Notes under the pieces: model-generated
What the model saw: the letters and a program-made list of their open reading frames with translations, nothing else
What the model was told of the DNA's origin: nothing
Database searches by the model: none
Shown here: in pieces, positions 56,231-64,000 of the stretch
Position numbering within the stretch: position 1 is the first letter of the stretch
Layout: the number at the start of each line of letters is the position of its first letter
Translations under genes and position numbers: made by a program
Source: Mycobacterium sp. E787
GTDB taxonomy: Bacteria > Actinomycetota > Actinomycetes > Mycobacteriales > Mycobacteriaceae
DNA: 64,000 nt
Direction: 5' to 3'
Assembly (NCBI RefSeq): GCF_001668725.1
Contig: NZ_LZKL01000012.1
Span: 1 to 64,000 of the forward strand

Positions 56231-57553
56231 ATGATCGTGACCGGACGTACCGGGTTGGTGGCGCTGATCTGCGTCCTGCCCATCGCGGCATCACCCTGGC
56301 CCGCAAGGGCTTTCGTGATTCTGCTCGCGGCCCTGGCGACGGTGGTCGTCGTCGACGCGGCGCTGGCGGCCAGCACCCGCGGGCTGCGCTACGTCCGTTC
56401 GCCGGACTGCTCGGCCCGCCTCGCCCAGCAGGTGGACGTCGACCTGGTGATTCACAACGACGGTCGCCGCCGGTTCCGCGGGCAGGTGCGCGACGCCTGG
56501 CCGCCCAGCGCGCGGGCCGAACCGCGCAGTCATTCCCTCAACGTCCCCGCCGGGGAACACCGGCGCGTGCAGACCCGGCTGCGACCGGTTCGCCGCGGCG
56601 ATCAGCGCGCGGCCCGGGTCACCGCCCGATCGATCGGGCCGCTGGGCCTGGCCGGACGGCAGGGTTCGCAGTCGGTGCCCGGGCAGGTGCGGGTGCTGCC
56701 GCCGTTCTTGTCGCGCAAGCACCTGCCGTCGCGGCTGGCCAAACTGCGGGAGATCGACGGCCTCTTGCCCACCCTGATACGCGGTCAGGGAACCGAATTC
56801 GATTCCCTGCGCGAGTATGTCGTCGGCGACGACGTGCGCTCGATCGACTGGCGAGCGACCGCGCGGCGCGCAGACGTCGTCGTTCGCACCTGGCGGCCGG
56901 AACGCGACCGGCGCGTGGTCATCGTGCTCGACACCGGGCGCACGGCGGCGGGCCGCGTCGGGGTCGACCCGACGGCCACCGACCCGGCCGGCTGGCCCCG
57001 GCTGGACTGGGCGATGGACGCCGCGCTGCTGCTGGCGGCGCTCGCGTCGCGGGCCGGTGATCACGTCGACTTCCTCGCCCACGACCGGGTGAGCCGCGCC
57101 GGTGTGTTCGGCGCGTCGCGCACCGAACTGCTCGCCCAACTGGTCGATGCCATGGCCCCGCTGCAGCCGGCGCTGCTCGAACCCGATTGGCGGGCAATGG
57201 TTGCCGCCGTTCTGCGGCGCACCAGGCGCCGTTCGCTGGTGGTGCTGCTGACCGACCTCAACGCGACCGCCCTGGACGAGGGCCTGGTGCCGGTGCTGCC
57301 CCGGCTGTCGGCCAAACATCACGTGATGATCGCCGCCGTCGGCGATCCGCGCGTCGACCAGATGGCGGCGGGGCGCGCGGACGCGGCGGCCGTCTACGAC
57401 GCGGCGGCCGCCGAACGCTCCCGCAACGATCGGCGCGCGATCGCGACGCGGCTGCGCCACGGCGGGGTGGACGTCGTCGACGCCCCGCCCACCGAGATCG
57501 CGCCCACCCTTGCCGACCACTACCTGGCGATGAAAGCCACCGGCCGGCTTTAG
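56231..57553 (+). CDS. DUF58 protein, MoxR partner (Rv3693-type)
   Basis: 440 aa, same length as in M. tuberculosis. Two N-terminal helices (about 7-45), then a DUF58 core with EFDSLREYVVGDDVRSIDWRATAR and a VWA-like domain (VVIVLDTGRTAAGRVG). DUF58 proteins are probable clients or adapters of MoxR. The start codon follows the moxR2 stop without a gap. Confidence 0.9.
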   Translation: MIVTGRTGLVALICVLPIAASPWPARAFVILLAALATVVVVDAALAASTRGLRYVRSPDCSARLAQQVDVDLVIHNDGRRRFRGQVRDAWPPSARAEPRSHSLNVPAGEHRRVQTRLRPVRRGDQRAARVTARSIGPLGLAGRQGSQSVPGQVRVLPPFLSRKHLPSRLAKLREIDGLLPTLIRGQGTEFDSLREYVVGDDVRSIDWRATARRADVVVRTWRPERDRRVVIVLDTGRTAAGRVGVDPTATDPAGWPRLDWAMDAALLLAALASRAGDHVDFLAHDRVSRAGVFGASRTELLAQLVDAMAPLQPALLEPDWRAMVAAVLRRTRRRSLVVLLTDLNATALDEGLVPVLPRLSAKHHVMIAAVGDPRVDQMAAGRADAAAVYDAAAAERSRNDRRAIATRLRHGGVDVVDAPPTEIAPTLADHYLAMKATGRL

Positions 57554-57569
57554 CTTTCGGTTGGGTTGG

Positions 57570-58562
57570 CTACCCGGTCGGCACGACGTCGGGCGCGTCT
57601 TCCACGTCGCCGGTCTCACCGGCCCGGGCCGCCCGGCGACCGAAATACACGATGTACGACAGGAATGCCGCCTCGGCGATGACGCCGACGCCCACCCGCA
57701 CGAACGTCGGCAACGGGGACGGCGTCACCAACGCTTCGATCAACCCCGAGACCAGCAACACCACCGCCAGGCCGACGGCGACCGAGACCACGCCACGGCC
57801 CCGTTCGGCGAGCACCTGCCCGCGCGGCCGGTCCCCGGGCGAAATCACCGACCAGCCCAACCGCATCCCCGTTGCCCCCGCCAGGAATACCGCCGTCAGC
57901 TCCAGCAGTCCGTGCGGGGCCAACAGCCCCAACAGGATGCCGCCCTTGCCGGCCTGGAACATCAGCCCCGCGATCAGCCCCAGGTTGGCGGCGTTGTTGA
58001 ACAGGATGAGCGGGATCGGCAGCCCCAACACGACCGACATCGCGATGCATTGCGCCGATACCCAGGAGTTGTTGGTCCACACCTGCAATGCGAACGCCGC
58101 GGCGGGGTGTTCGCTGTAATACGACGCCACATCGTGATTGACCAATTCGTCTATGTCGCTTGGTGTTCCGAGGGCGGACTGCACCTCCGGATTGACGGCC
58201 ACCCAGATCGCGATGACCACCACGACTGCGAAGAAGGCCACCGCCGTGCCGGCCCACCACCGCCACGTCCGGTACGCGACCACCGGAAACGAGACCGTCC
58301 AAAACCGGGCGAACGTGCTGCTCAGCGGCGCGTGCGCGCCGGTCACCGCGGAGCGGGCGCGCGCGACCAGGCTGGAGAGCCGGCCGATCAGCAGCGAGTC
58401 CGACGATGCCGACCGCAGCATCGAGAGGTGCGTGGACACCCGCTGGTAGAGCTCGACGAGTTCGTCGACCTCGGCACCGGTCAGGGACCGCCGCCTCTTG
58501 ACCAATTGGTCGAGCCGGTCCCACGTTCCGCGATGGGTCAGCACGAATGCGTCGACGTCCAC
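57570..58562 (-). CDS. SpoIIM-family (stage II sporulation protein M) membrane protein (Rv3694c-type)
   Basis: 330 aa from a GTG chosen for the M. tuberculosis length. A cytoplasmic helical N-terminus (1-95) precedes five to six hydrophobic segments with a SpoIIM core (TNNSWVSAQCIAMSVVLGLPIP...PHGLLELTAVFLAGATG). Usually genomic neighbour of RDD and DUF58/MoxR genes, as here. Role outside sporulation unknown. Convergent with the DUF58 gene and divergent from the RDD gene. Confidence 0.88.
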   Translation of the reverse strand: MDVDAFVLTHRGTWDRLDQLVKRRRSLTGAEVDELVELYQRVSTHLSMLRSASSDSLLIGRLSSLVARARSAVTGAHAPLSSTFARFWTVSFPVVAYRTWRWWAGTAVAFFAVVVVIAIWVAVNPEVQSALGTPSDIDELVNHDVASYYSEHPAAAFALQVWTNNSWVSAQCIAMSVVLGLPIPLILFNNAANLGLIAGLMFQAGKGGILLGLLAPHGLLELTAVFLAGATGMRLGWSVISPGDRPRGQVLAERGRGVVSVAVGLAVVLLVSGLIEALVTPSPLPTFVRVGVGVIAEAAFLSYIVYFGRRAARAGETGDVEDAPDVVPTG

Positions 58563-58598
58563 CCTGCGCAGCCTAATCGGCCTGTACCGTTCGGTGTT

Positions 58599-59480
58599 AT
58601 GTCGGAGGTGGTGACCGGGGACGCCGTGGTGCTCGATGTGCAGATCGCCCAGTTGCCGGTGCGGGCGGTGGGCGCACTGATCGACATCGCGGTGATCTTT
58701 GTCGGTTATCTGCTCGGCCTGATGTTGTGGGCGGCCACCCTCACCCAGTTCGACAGCGCGCTGAGCGCCGCCATCCTGCTCATCTTCACGGTGCTGGTGA
58801 TCGTCGGGTATCCGTTGGTGTTCGAAACCGCCTCGCGGGGGCGCTCGGTCGGCAAGATGGTGATGGGCCTGCGAGTGGTGTCCGACGACGGAGGCCCGGA
58901 ACGCTTCCGGCAGGCGCTGTTTCGCGCGCTGGCCTCGGTGGTCGAGATCTGGATGCTCGCGGGGAGTCCCGCCGTCATCTGCAGCATCTTGTCGCCGAAG
59001 GCAAAGCGCATCGGCGACATCTTCGCCGGCACGGTGGTGATCAGCGAACGCGGGCCGCGATCCGATCCACCGCCGGTGATGCCGCCGCCGCTGGCGTGGT
59101 GGGCTTCCTCGCTGCAGTTGTCCGGCCTGGACGCCGGCCGGGCGGAGGTTGCGCGCCAATTCCTTTCCCGCGCACCGCAACTCGACCGCCAGCTACGTCA
59201 ACAGATGGCGTACCGAGTCGCGGGTGACGTCGTTTCGCGGATCGCTCCGCCACCGCCTCCCGGCGCCCCGCCGGAGCTGGTGCTCGCCGCCGTGCTCGCC
59301 GAGCGACATCGCCGTGAGCTGGCGCGGCTCCGCCCGGCAATGCCTCCCGCCGGACCCTGGCCGGCGCCGGGTCCGCCCCCTTGGCCGACCGCGCCACCGG
59401 CGCCCGCGCCGCCACACCAGCCGGAGGCGGCGCGCCCGCAGGCGGGACCGGCGACCGGCGGCTTTTCGCCGCCGGTCTGA
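58599..59480 (+). CDS. RDD-family membrane protein (Rv3695-type)
   Basis: 293 aa. The RDD domain has Arg in QLPVRAVGALIDIAV, membrane helices about 25-50 and 60-85, and the RGRSVGKMVMGLRVVSDDG block. A long Pro-rich C-terminal tail (from about 220). The SpoIIM/RDD pair is conserved in actinobacteria; it may form a transport or envelope complex, not proven. Confidence 0.88.
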   Translation: MSEVVTGDAVVLDVQIAQLPVRAVGALIDIAVIFVGYLLGLMLWAATLTQFDSALSAAILLIFTVLVIVGYPLVFETASRGRSVGKMVMGLRVVSDDGGPERFRQALFRALASVVEIWMLAGSPAVICSILSPKAKRIGDIFAGTVVISERGPRSDPPPVMPPPLAWWASSLQLSGLDAGRAEVARQFLSRAPQLDRQLRQQMAYRVAGDVVSRIAPPPPPGAPPELVLAAVLAERHRRELARLRPAMPPAGPWPAPGPPPWPTAPPAPAPPHQPEAARPQAGPATGGFSPPV

Positions 59481-59502
59481 GCCGTAGCGCGGCGAAGCCG
59501 GC

Positions 59503-59892
59503 CTAGCCAGAGACGGCCGCCGCCATCAGGGCGACGTCGAGGACCAACAGCGCCCAGCCGACCAGCGGAACCGCGATGCCGCCGCGACGCTTTGCGGTGA
59601 AGAACGAGACAACAAGAACGACGAAAGCCACCACGGGTGCGCCGTAGAACGCGACGCCGAAATCGATGCCGCCGCGACCCAGGTTGGGGCAATTGTGGTC
59701 GCTGCATCCGTCGGTGCTCATCACCGCGCCGAGCGCGAACAGCATGACGATGGCCGCGGCGGGCACCGTCGCGAGCGCCAACGCCCAGTTGACCCAGGGC
59801 CACGCGTTGCGGCCGCGGCCGGCGTCGCCCCGCGCGGGATCGGCCCCGCTCCGGGCTCCTGCGCCGACGGTCAGGTTGTTGTTTGCGTCCAT
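59503..59892 (-). CDS. Small membrane protein, function unknown
   Basis: 129 aa. Three membrane helices (about 33-55, 80-100, 105-125), with two cysteines in STDGCSDHNCPN between the first two. No family recognised. Its ATG sits ten bases after a near-perfect SigF-type promoter, so it is probably a stress-induced envelope protein. Confidence 0.7.
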   Translation of the reverse strand: MDANNNLTVGAGARSGADPARGDAGRGRNAWPWVNWALALATVPAAAIVMLFALGAVMSTDGCSDHNCPNLGRGGIDFGVAFYGAPVVAFVVLVVSFFTAKRRGGIAVPLVGWALLVLDVALMAAAVSG

Positions 59893-59902
59893 CCCACAGT
59901 TC

Positions 59903-59929
59903 CTACCCGCGGTTCTGCGGATGCAAACC
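59903..59929 (-). promoter_or_regulatory. SigF-type promoter for the 129-aa membrane protein
   Basis: GGTTT, 16 bases, GGGTAG on the minus strand; full match to the consensus; ATG ten bases after the -10. Confidence 0.65.
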
Positions 59930-60030
59930 GCGCCGTAGCGGCCCGGCTAGATCGCCGTTAGGGCAGGTCAGCCCGCGGTAACCGGCGACTTTCGCGGCAG
60001 TCGGAATATCTTGTTGCATCGCGTTAGTTT

Positions 60031-60042
60031 ACGATATATCGT
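60031..60042. promoter_or_regulatory. Palindromic operator upstream of padR
   Basis: ACGATATATCGT is a perfect 12-bp palindrome in an otherwise AT-rich patch 57 bases before the PadR start. Fits an autoregulatory PadR operator. Confidence 0.6.
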
Positions 60043-60098
60043 GATAATCCGTAAGCGCACGACCGGTGCGTTTCCCCACTACGTAAGGACCACAAACA

Positions 60099-60812
60099 AT
60101 GACCAACCCCTTCACTCCCCCCGAGGGACCATTCGCCGGCCGGCCCGGTTTCGGATTCGGTTTCGCCCCCGGCCCGGTGGACCGGCGCGCCCTGCACGAC
60201 GCCCGGCGTCAGGCCCGCCGGGAATTCCGTGGACACCTCCGCGACCACGCCGGCGACCAGTTCGGCCCCGGCTTCGGCCCGGGATTCGGCCCGGGCTTCG
60301 GGCCGGGTTTCGGCCCCGGGTTCGGCTTCGGCCCGGGCGGCCGGCGCGGCGGGTGGCGTCGTGGCGGCCGCGGTCGCGGACGCCGCGGTGACGTGCGAGC
60401 GGCCATCCTGGCGCTGCTGACCGAGCGGCCGATGCACGGCTACGAAATGATCCAGCAGCTCGCCGAGCGCAGCAACGGCATCTGGCGGCCCAGCCCCGGG
60501 TCGGTGTACCCGACGCTGCAGTTGCTGGACGACGAAGGCCTCATCACCGCAAGCGAAACCGACGGCAGCAAAAAGCTTTTCACGCTGACCGACGAGGGCC
60601 GCGCGGCGGCCGAGAAGATCGAGACCCCACCGTGGGAGGAGATCGCCGAGGGCGCCGACCCCGGCCAGGTCAACCTGCGAGCGGCGATCGGCCAGTTGTT
60701 CGGCGCGGTCGCGCAATCCGCGCACACCGCCACCGCCGAGCAGCAGCAGCGCATCGTCGAGATCCTCAACAATGCCCGCCGCGAGGTCTACGGCATCCTG
60801 GGCGAGGACTGA
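60099..60812 (+). CDS. PadR-family transcriptional regulator
   Basis: 237 aa. The N-terminal 80 residues are Gly/Phe/Pro-rich (GFGPGFGPGFGP repeats, then an RGGRGRGRRG patch). A PadR winged helix from about 98 (VRAAILALLTERPMHGYEMIQQL...PSPGSVYPTLQLLDDEGLI) follows, then a helical C-terminus for dimerisation. Probably represses itself and an unknown neighbour through the palindrome at 60031. Confidence 0.88.
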   Translation: MTNPFTPPEGPFAGRPGFGFGFAPGPVDRRALHDARRQARREFRGHLRDHAGDQFGPGFGPGFGPGFGPGFGPGFGFGPGGRRGGWRRGGRGRGRRGDVRAAILALLTERPMHGYEMIQQLAERSNGIWRPSPGSVYPTLQLLDDEGLITASETDGSKKLFTLTDEGRAAAEKIETPPWEEIAEGADPGQVNLRAAIGQLFGAVAQSAHTATAEQQQRIVEILNNARREVYGILGED

Positions 60813-60820
60813 CGTCTATC

Positions 60821-60888
60821 GGCCGCGAGCGTGCGCGGAATGACGGCACGCACGGCGTGTCGCCGTGCAGACGCGCACGCTCGCGGCC
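60821..60888. terminator. Long hairpin between convergent padR and glpK
   Basis: GGCCGCGAGCGTGCGCG (60821-60837) pairs perfectly with 60872-60888, a 17-bp stem. The 34-base loop has its own small stem (ACGGC/GCCGT). No T run follows, as is common in mycobacteria. It fills the 81-base gap and could stop transcription from both sides. Confidence 0.65.
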
Positions 60889-60893
60889 AACAG

Positions 60894-62420
60894 CTAGGTC
60901 ACGTCGACCCAGTCCAGGGTTCGCTGCACGGCCTTTCGCCACCCCGCATACCCCGCGGTGCGCTGGTCGTCATCCCACGTCGGGGTCCAGCGCTTGTCCT
61001 CCTGCCAGTTGGCCCGCAGGTCGGACGGATCCGCCCAGAACCCGACCGCCAGCCCCGCCGCGTACGCGGCGCCGAGCGCGGTGGTCTCGGCGACCACCGG
61101 CCGCACCACGTCCACGCCCAGCACGTCCGCCTGGATCTGCATGCACAAATCGTTGCCCGTGACGCCGCCGTCGACCTTCAAAACCTCAAGGGCCACACCG
61201 GAATCGGCCTTCATCGCATCCACCACGTCGCGGCTCTGGTAGCAGATCGCCTCCAGCGTCGCGCGAGCGACATGCGCGTTGCTGTTGAACCGCGACAGCC
61301 CCACGATCGCGCCGCGGGCATCCGATCGCCAGTAGGGGGCGAACAGACCGGAAAACGCCGGCACGAAATACACCCCGCCGTTGTCGGGAACCTGGCGAGC
61401 CAGCGATTCGCTCTGTGCGGCACCGCTGATGATGCCCAGCTGATCGCGCAGCCACTGCACCGCCGAACCGGTGACCGCGATCGAACCCTCGAGCGCGTAA
61501 ACGGGTTTGGCGTCACCGAACTGGTAGCAGACTGTGGTCAACAGACCGTTGTTCGACCGCACGATCGTCTCACCGGTGTTGAGCAGCAGGAAATTTCCCG
61601 TGCCGTAGGTGTTTTTAGCCTCCCCCTCGGCCAGGCACACCTGACCGACCATCGCCGCATGCTGGTCGCCCAGGACACCGGTGATCGCCACCTCGCCGCC
61701 CACAGGTCCGGTCTCCAGCGTGACGCCGTAGGGCTGCAGCGGCGACGACGGCGCGATCGCCGGCAGCATCGCGCGTGGGATGGAGAAGAACGACAACAGC
61801 TCGTCGTCCCAGTCCAGCGTCTCGAGGTTCATCAGCATCGTGCGGCTGGCGTTGGTGACGTCGGTGACGTGCACGCCGCCCCGCGGACCTCCGGTCAGAT
61901 TCCACAGCACCCACGTGTCGGCGGTGCCGAACAGGGCGTCGCCGGATTCGGCGGCCTCGCGGACCCCGTCGACGTTTTCCAGGATCCATTGCAGCTTGCC
62001 GCCCGAGAAATAAGTGGCCGGCGGCAGCCCTGCCTTCCGCCGGATCACCTCGCCGCGGCCGTCTCGCTCCAGCGCCGACGCGATCCGGTCGGTGCGGGTG
62101 TCCTGCCAGACGATCGCGTTGTAATACGGCCGTCCGGTGCGCCGGTTCCACACCAGCGTCGTCTCCCGCTGATTCGTAATTCCCAGGGCCGAAAGGTCCT
62201 TAGAAGACAGGTTGGCCCGGTTCAACACCGACATCAGCACCGACGACGTCCGCTCCCAGATCTCCACCGGGTCGTGCTCGACCCAGCCGGCGCGGGGCAT
62301 GAGCTGCTCGTGCTCGAGTTGATGGCGGGCCACTTCGGCGCCGTCGTGATCGAAGATCATGCACCGGGTGCTCGTGGTGCCCTGATCGATGGCGGCTACG
62401 AATTCAGCGGACCCGGCCAA
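60894..62420 (-). CDS. glpK: Glycerol kinase GlpK
   Basis: 508 aa. Phosphorylates glycerol to glycerol-3-phosphate. FGGY motifs: ATP loop DQGTTSTRC near the start, [25 protein letters not shown] and the C-terminal [20 protein letters not shown] start set by GGAGGAGAG upstream. In M. tuberculosis a homopolymer in glpK causes reversible drug tolerance by slippage; no G7 run stands out here. Convergent with padR. Confidence 0.95.
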   Translation of the reverse strand: MAGSAEFVAAIDQGTTSTRCMIFDHDGAEVARHQLEHEQLMPRAGWVEHDPVEIWERTSSVLMSVLNRANLSSKDLSALGITNQRETTLVWNRRTGRPYYNAIVWQDTRTDRIASALERDGRGEVIRRKAGLPPATYFSGGKLQWILENVDGVREAAESGDALFGTADTWVLWNLTGGPRGGVHVTDVTNASRTMLMNLETLDWDDELLSFFSIPRAMLPAIAPSSPLQPYGVTLETGPVGGEVAITGVLGDQHAAMVGQVCLAEGEAKNTYGTGNFLLLNTGETIVRSNNGLLTTVCYQFGDAKPVYALEGSIAVTGSAVQWLRDQLGIISGAAQSESLARQVPDNGGVYFVPAFSGLFAPYWRSDARGAIVGLSRFNSNAHVARATLEAICYQSRDVVDAMKADSGVALEVLKVDGGVTGNDLCMQIQADVLGVDVVRPVVAETTALGAAYAAGLAVGFWADPSDLRANWQEDKRWTPTWDDDQRTAGYAGWRKAVQRTLDWVDVT

Positions 62421-62542
62421 CTAGCTCTCCTCCACCCGAGCGACACGTCCACGTCCATGATGGTCTACCCGACCGGCGACCGTCCGCACAGGTCAGCCTG
62501 TCGGCCTTGCGTTAGGGCCGGTAAACCTGTTCCATCGGCGGT

Positions 62543-64000
62543 GTGGGCGAAGAGGTCAAGCGCACCACGTACGACCGCGCACAGCGCGAGGAATACCGGC
62601 GCAAGGTGCGGTTGTGCCTGAACGTCTTCGAGACGATGCTCGCGCAATCGCGCTTCGACGCGGACCGGCCGCTCACCGGCATGGAAATCGAGTGCAATCT
62701 CGTCGACGCCGACTACCAGCCGGCGATGTCGAATCGTGTCGTGCTGGACGCCATCGCGGATCCGGCGTACCAGACCGAATTGGGCGCCTACAACATCGAA
62801 TTCAACGTGCCGCCGCGGCCTTTGCCCGGACACACCGGCTTGGAACTGGAGGCCGAGGTGCGGGCCAGCCTCAACGACGCCGAGCTCAAGGCCAACTCCG
62901 GAGGCGCCCACATCGTGATGATCGGCATCCTGCCCACACTGATGCCGGAGCATCTCAGCGACAACTGGATGAGCGAGTCGATGCGGTACGCCGCGCTCAA
63001 CGATTCGATCTTTTCCGCCCGCGGCGAGGACATCCCGATCAACATCTCCGGTCCGGAGCCGCTGAGCTGGCGCGCCGCGACCATTGCGCCCGAATCCGCT
63101 TGCACCAGCATGCAATTGCACTTGCAGCTGGCTCCTGAGGAATTCGCGGCCAGCTGGAACGCGGCTCAGGTGCTGGCCGGAGCGCAGCTGGCCATGGCGG
63201 CCAACTCCCCCTATTTCTTCGGCCATCAGCTGTGGTCGGAGACCCGCATCGAATTGTTCTCGCAGTCCACCGACACCCGGCCGGAGGAATTGAAGGCGCA
63301 GGGCGTGCGACCCCGCGTGTGGTTCGGTGAGCGATGGATCACCTCCGTGCTCGACCTGTACCACGAGAACGTCGAGTACTTCCCGTCCCTGCTGCCCGAG
63401 GTGTCGGACGAAGACCCCGTCGCCGAGCTCGCCGCCGGGCGCACCCCGCGTCTCGCCGAATTGCGCCTGCACAACGGCACCGTGTACCGGTGGAACCGGC
63501 CGGTGTACGACGTGGTCGACGGGAGCCCGCACCTGCGGCTGGAGAACCGGGTGCTGCCGGCCGGGCCGACGGTCGTCGACATGCTCGGCAATGCCGCCTT
63601 CTACTACGGGGTGCTGCGCGGCCTGGCCGAAGACGAGAACCCGCTGTGGACCAGGATGGGTTTCCTTGTGGCACGGGCGAATTTCCTCGAGGCGGCCCGC
63701 AACGGCATCGACGCGGAGTTGCTCTGGCCCGGGGTGGGCAAGGTGACGGCCCGCGAACTGGTCCTCGACACGCTGCTGCCGATCGCCGACGACGGGTTGC
63801 GCCGCTGGGGCGTGGACGCCGAGGTGCGCGACCGCTTCCTCGGCGTGATCGAGGGCCGCGCCCGCGCCGGCCGCAACGGGGCGACCTGGCAGGTGTCCAC
63901 CGTGCGTAGGCTGGAGGACGGCGGTATGAGCCGGCCCGCGGCCCTGGCCGAGATGCTGCGACGGTATTGCGAGCACATGCACGCCAACGAGCCGGTGCAC
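62543..64000 (+). CDS. Glutamate-cysteine ligase-family (GCS2-like) protein, 3' end beyond window
   Basis: At least 486 aa, open to the right edge. GTG start after the glpK-divergent gap of 122 bases. Signatures of GCS2 carboxylate-amine ligases: TGMEIECNLVD, GAYNIEFNVPP, metal/substrate residues in GAHIVMIGILPTLM, MQLHLQLAPEEF and RVWFGERW. It may make gamma-glutamylcysteine or a similar gamma-glutamyl amide. It differs from the ergothioneine EgtA, which I recall elsewhere near Rv3704c. The C-terminus is missing. Confidence 0.85.
   Translation, partial: MGEEVKRTTYDRAQREEYRRKVRLCLNVFETMLAQSRFDADRPLTGMEIECNLVDADYQPAMSNRVVLDAIADPAYQTELGAYNIEFNVPPRPLPGHTGLELEAEVRASLNDAELKANSGGAHIVMIGILPTLMPEHLSDNWMSESMRYAALNDSIFSARGEDIPINISGPEPLSWRAATIAPESACTSMQLHLQLAPEEFAASWNAAQVLAGAQLAMAANSPYFFGHQLWSETRIELFSQSTDTRPEELKAQGVRPRVWFGERWITSVLDLYHENVEYFPSLLPEVSDEDPVAELAAGRTPRLAELRLHNGTVYRWNRPVYDVVDGSPHLRLENRVLPAGPTVVDMLGNAAFYYGVLRGLAEDENPLWTRMGFLVARANFLEAARNGIDAELLWPGVGKVTARELVLDTLLPIADDGLRRWGVDAEVRDRFLGVIEGRARAGRNGATWQVSTVRRLEDGGMSRPAALAEMLRRYCEHMHANEPVH

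Noticed and set aside
62465..64000. 511-residue minus-strand frame at the right end
   Set aside because: Opposite the GCS2-like gene, which has the conserved metal and substrate motifs.

Overview
The window looks like chromosomal DNA of a non-tuberculous Mycobacterium, probably a slow grower near the M. avium group. It is GC-rich with dense, often ATGA/GTGA-overlapping genes. From memory, its gene order follows the M. tuberculosis block Rv3663c to Rv3696c: dppDCBA, acs, ephE, marP, nth, crp, a paired Get3-like ATPase, whiB4, ponA2, tRNA-Pro, a P450, rsfB, a GatB/YqeY gene, moxR2/DUF58 and glpK. The species is inferred; gene identities rest on motifs and lengths.

Layout. 0-4.4 kb: dipeptide ABC transporter, minus strand, with a 56-bp tandem repeat in its 5' region. 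4.7-16.7 kb: acetyl-CoA synthetase, secreted and membrane proteases, NUDIX, thioredoxin and endonuclease III genes, the cAMP receptor protein, a metallo-beta-lactamase-fold protein, RidA and a 53-residue gene. 16.8-24.9 kb: two Get3/ArsA ATPases, whiB4, ponA2, a phosphoesterase, a PLP enzyme and tRNA-Pro. 25-31.3 kb: small stress-type genes, a membrane-anchored Mrr-like nuclease, a P450, a UsfY-like protein, a HAD phosphatase and the anti-anti-sigma factor RsfB. 31.4-36 kb: a complete stressosome-type operon (RsbR, RsbS, RsbT, an RsbX-like phosphatase and a 738-residue phosphatase/kinase fusion). 36-41.9 kb: heme-oxygenase-like, CDGSH and HemK2 genes, then DJ-1, alcohol dehydrogenase, SRPBCC and F420-dependent genes. 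42-51.5 kb: a selenocysteine formate dehydrogenase with its whole selenocysteine machinery. 51.5-64 kb: conserved core genes (GatB/YqeY, MoxR2/DUF58/DUF4129 cluster, SpoIIM, RDD, PadR, glpK) and a partial glutamate-cysteine ligase-like gene.

Two systems stand out. (1) selD, tRNA-Sec, selA and selB sit beside an fdhA read through an in-frame UGA. A 7-bp hairpin with loop GGUCU lies 11 nt after that UGA and is a textbook bacterial SECIS, so the apparent break in fdhA is recoding, not a pseudogene. (2) The stressosome operon lies next to rsfB and among eight promoter-like sites between 28.7 and 41.9 kb that fit the mycobacterial SigF form (GTTT-like, 15-16 nt, GGGTA-like). A ninth lies at 59.9 kb. 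This suggests a SigF stress island combining sensory input, partner-switching regulators and output genes, including a possible iron-enzyme module (heme-oxygenase-like protein, CDGSH protein, HemK2 methyltransferase).

Other features are two families of tandem hairpin repeats (56 and 57 bp), likely frameshifts in dppD and at the 5' end of the Rv3689-like gene, a PadR operator palindrome and a 17-bp-stem hairpin between padR and glpK.
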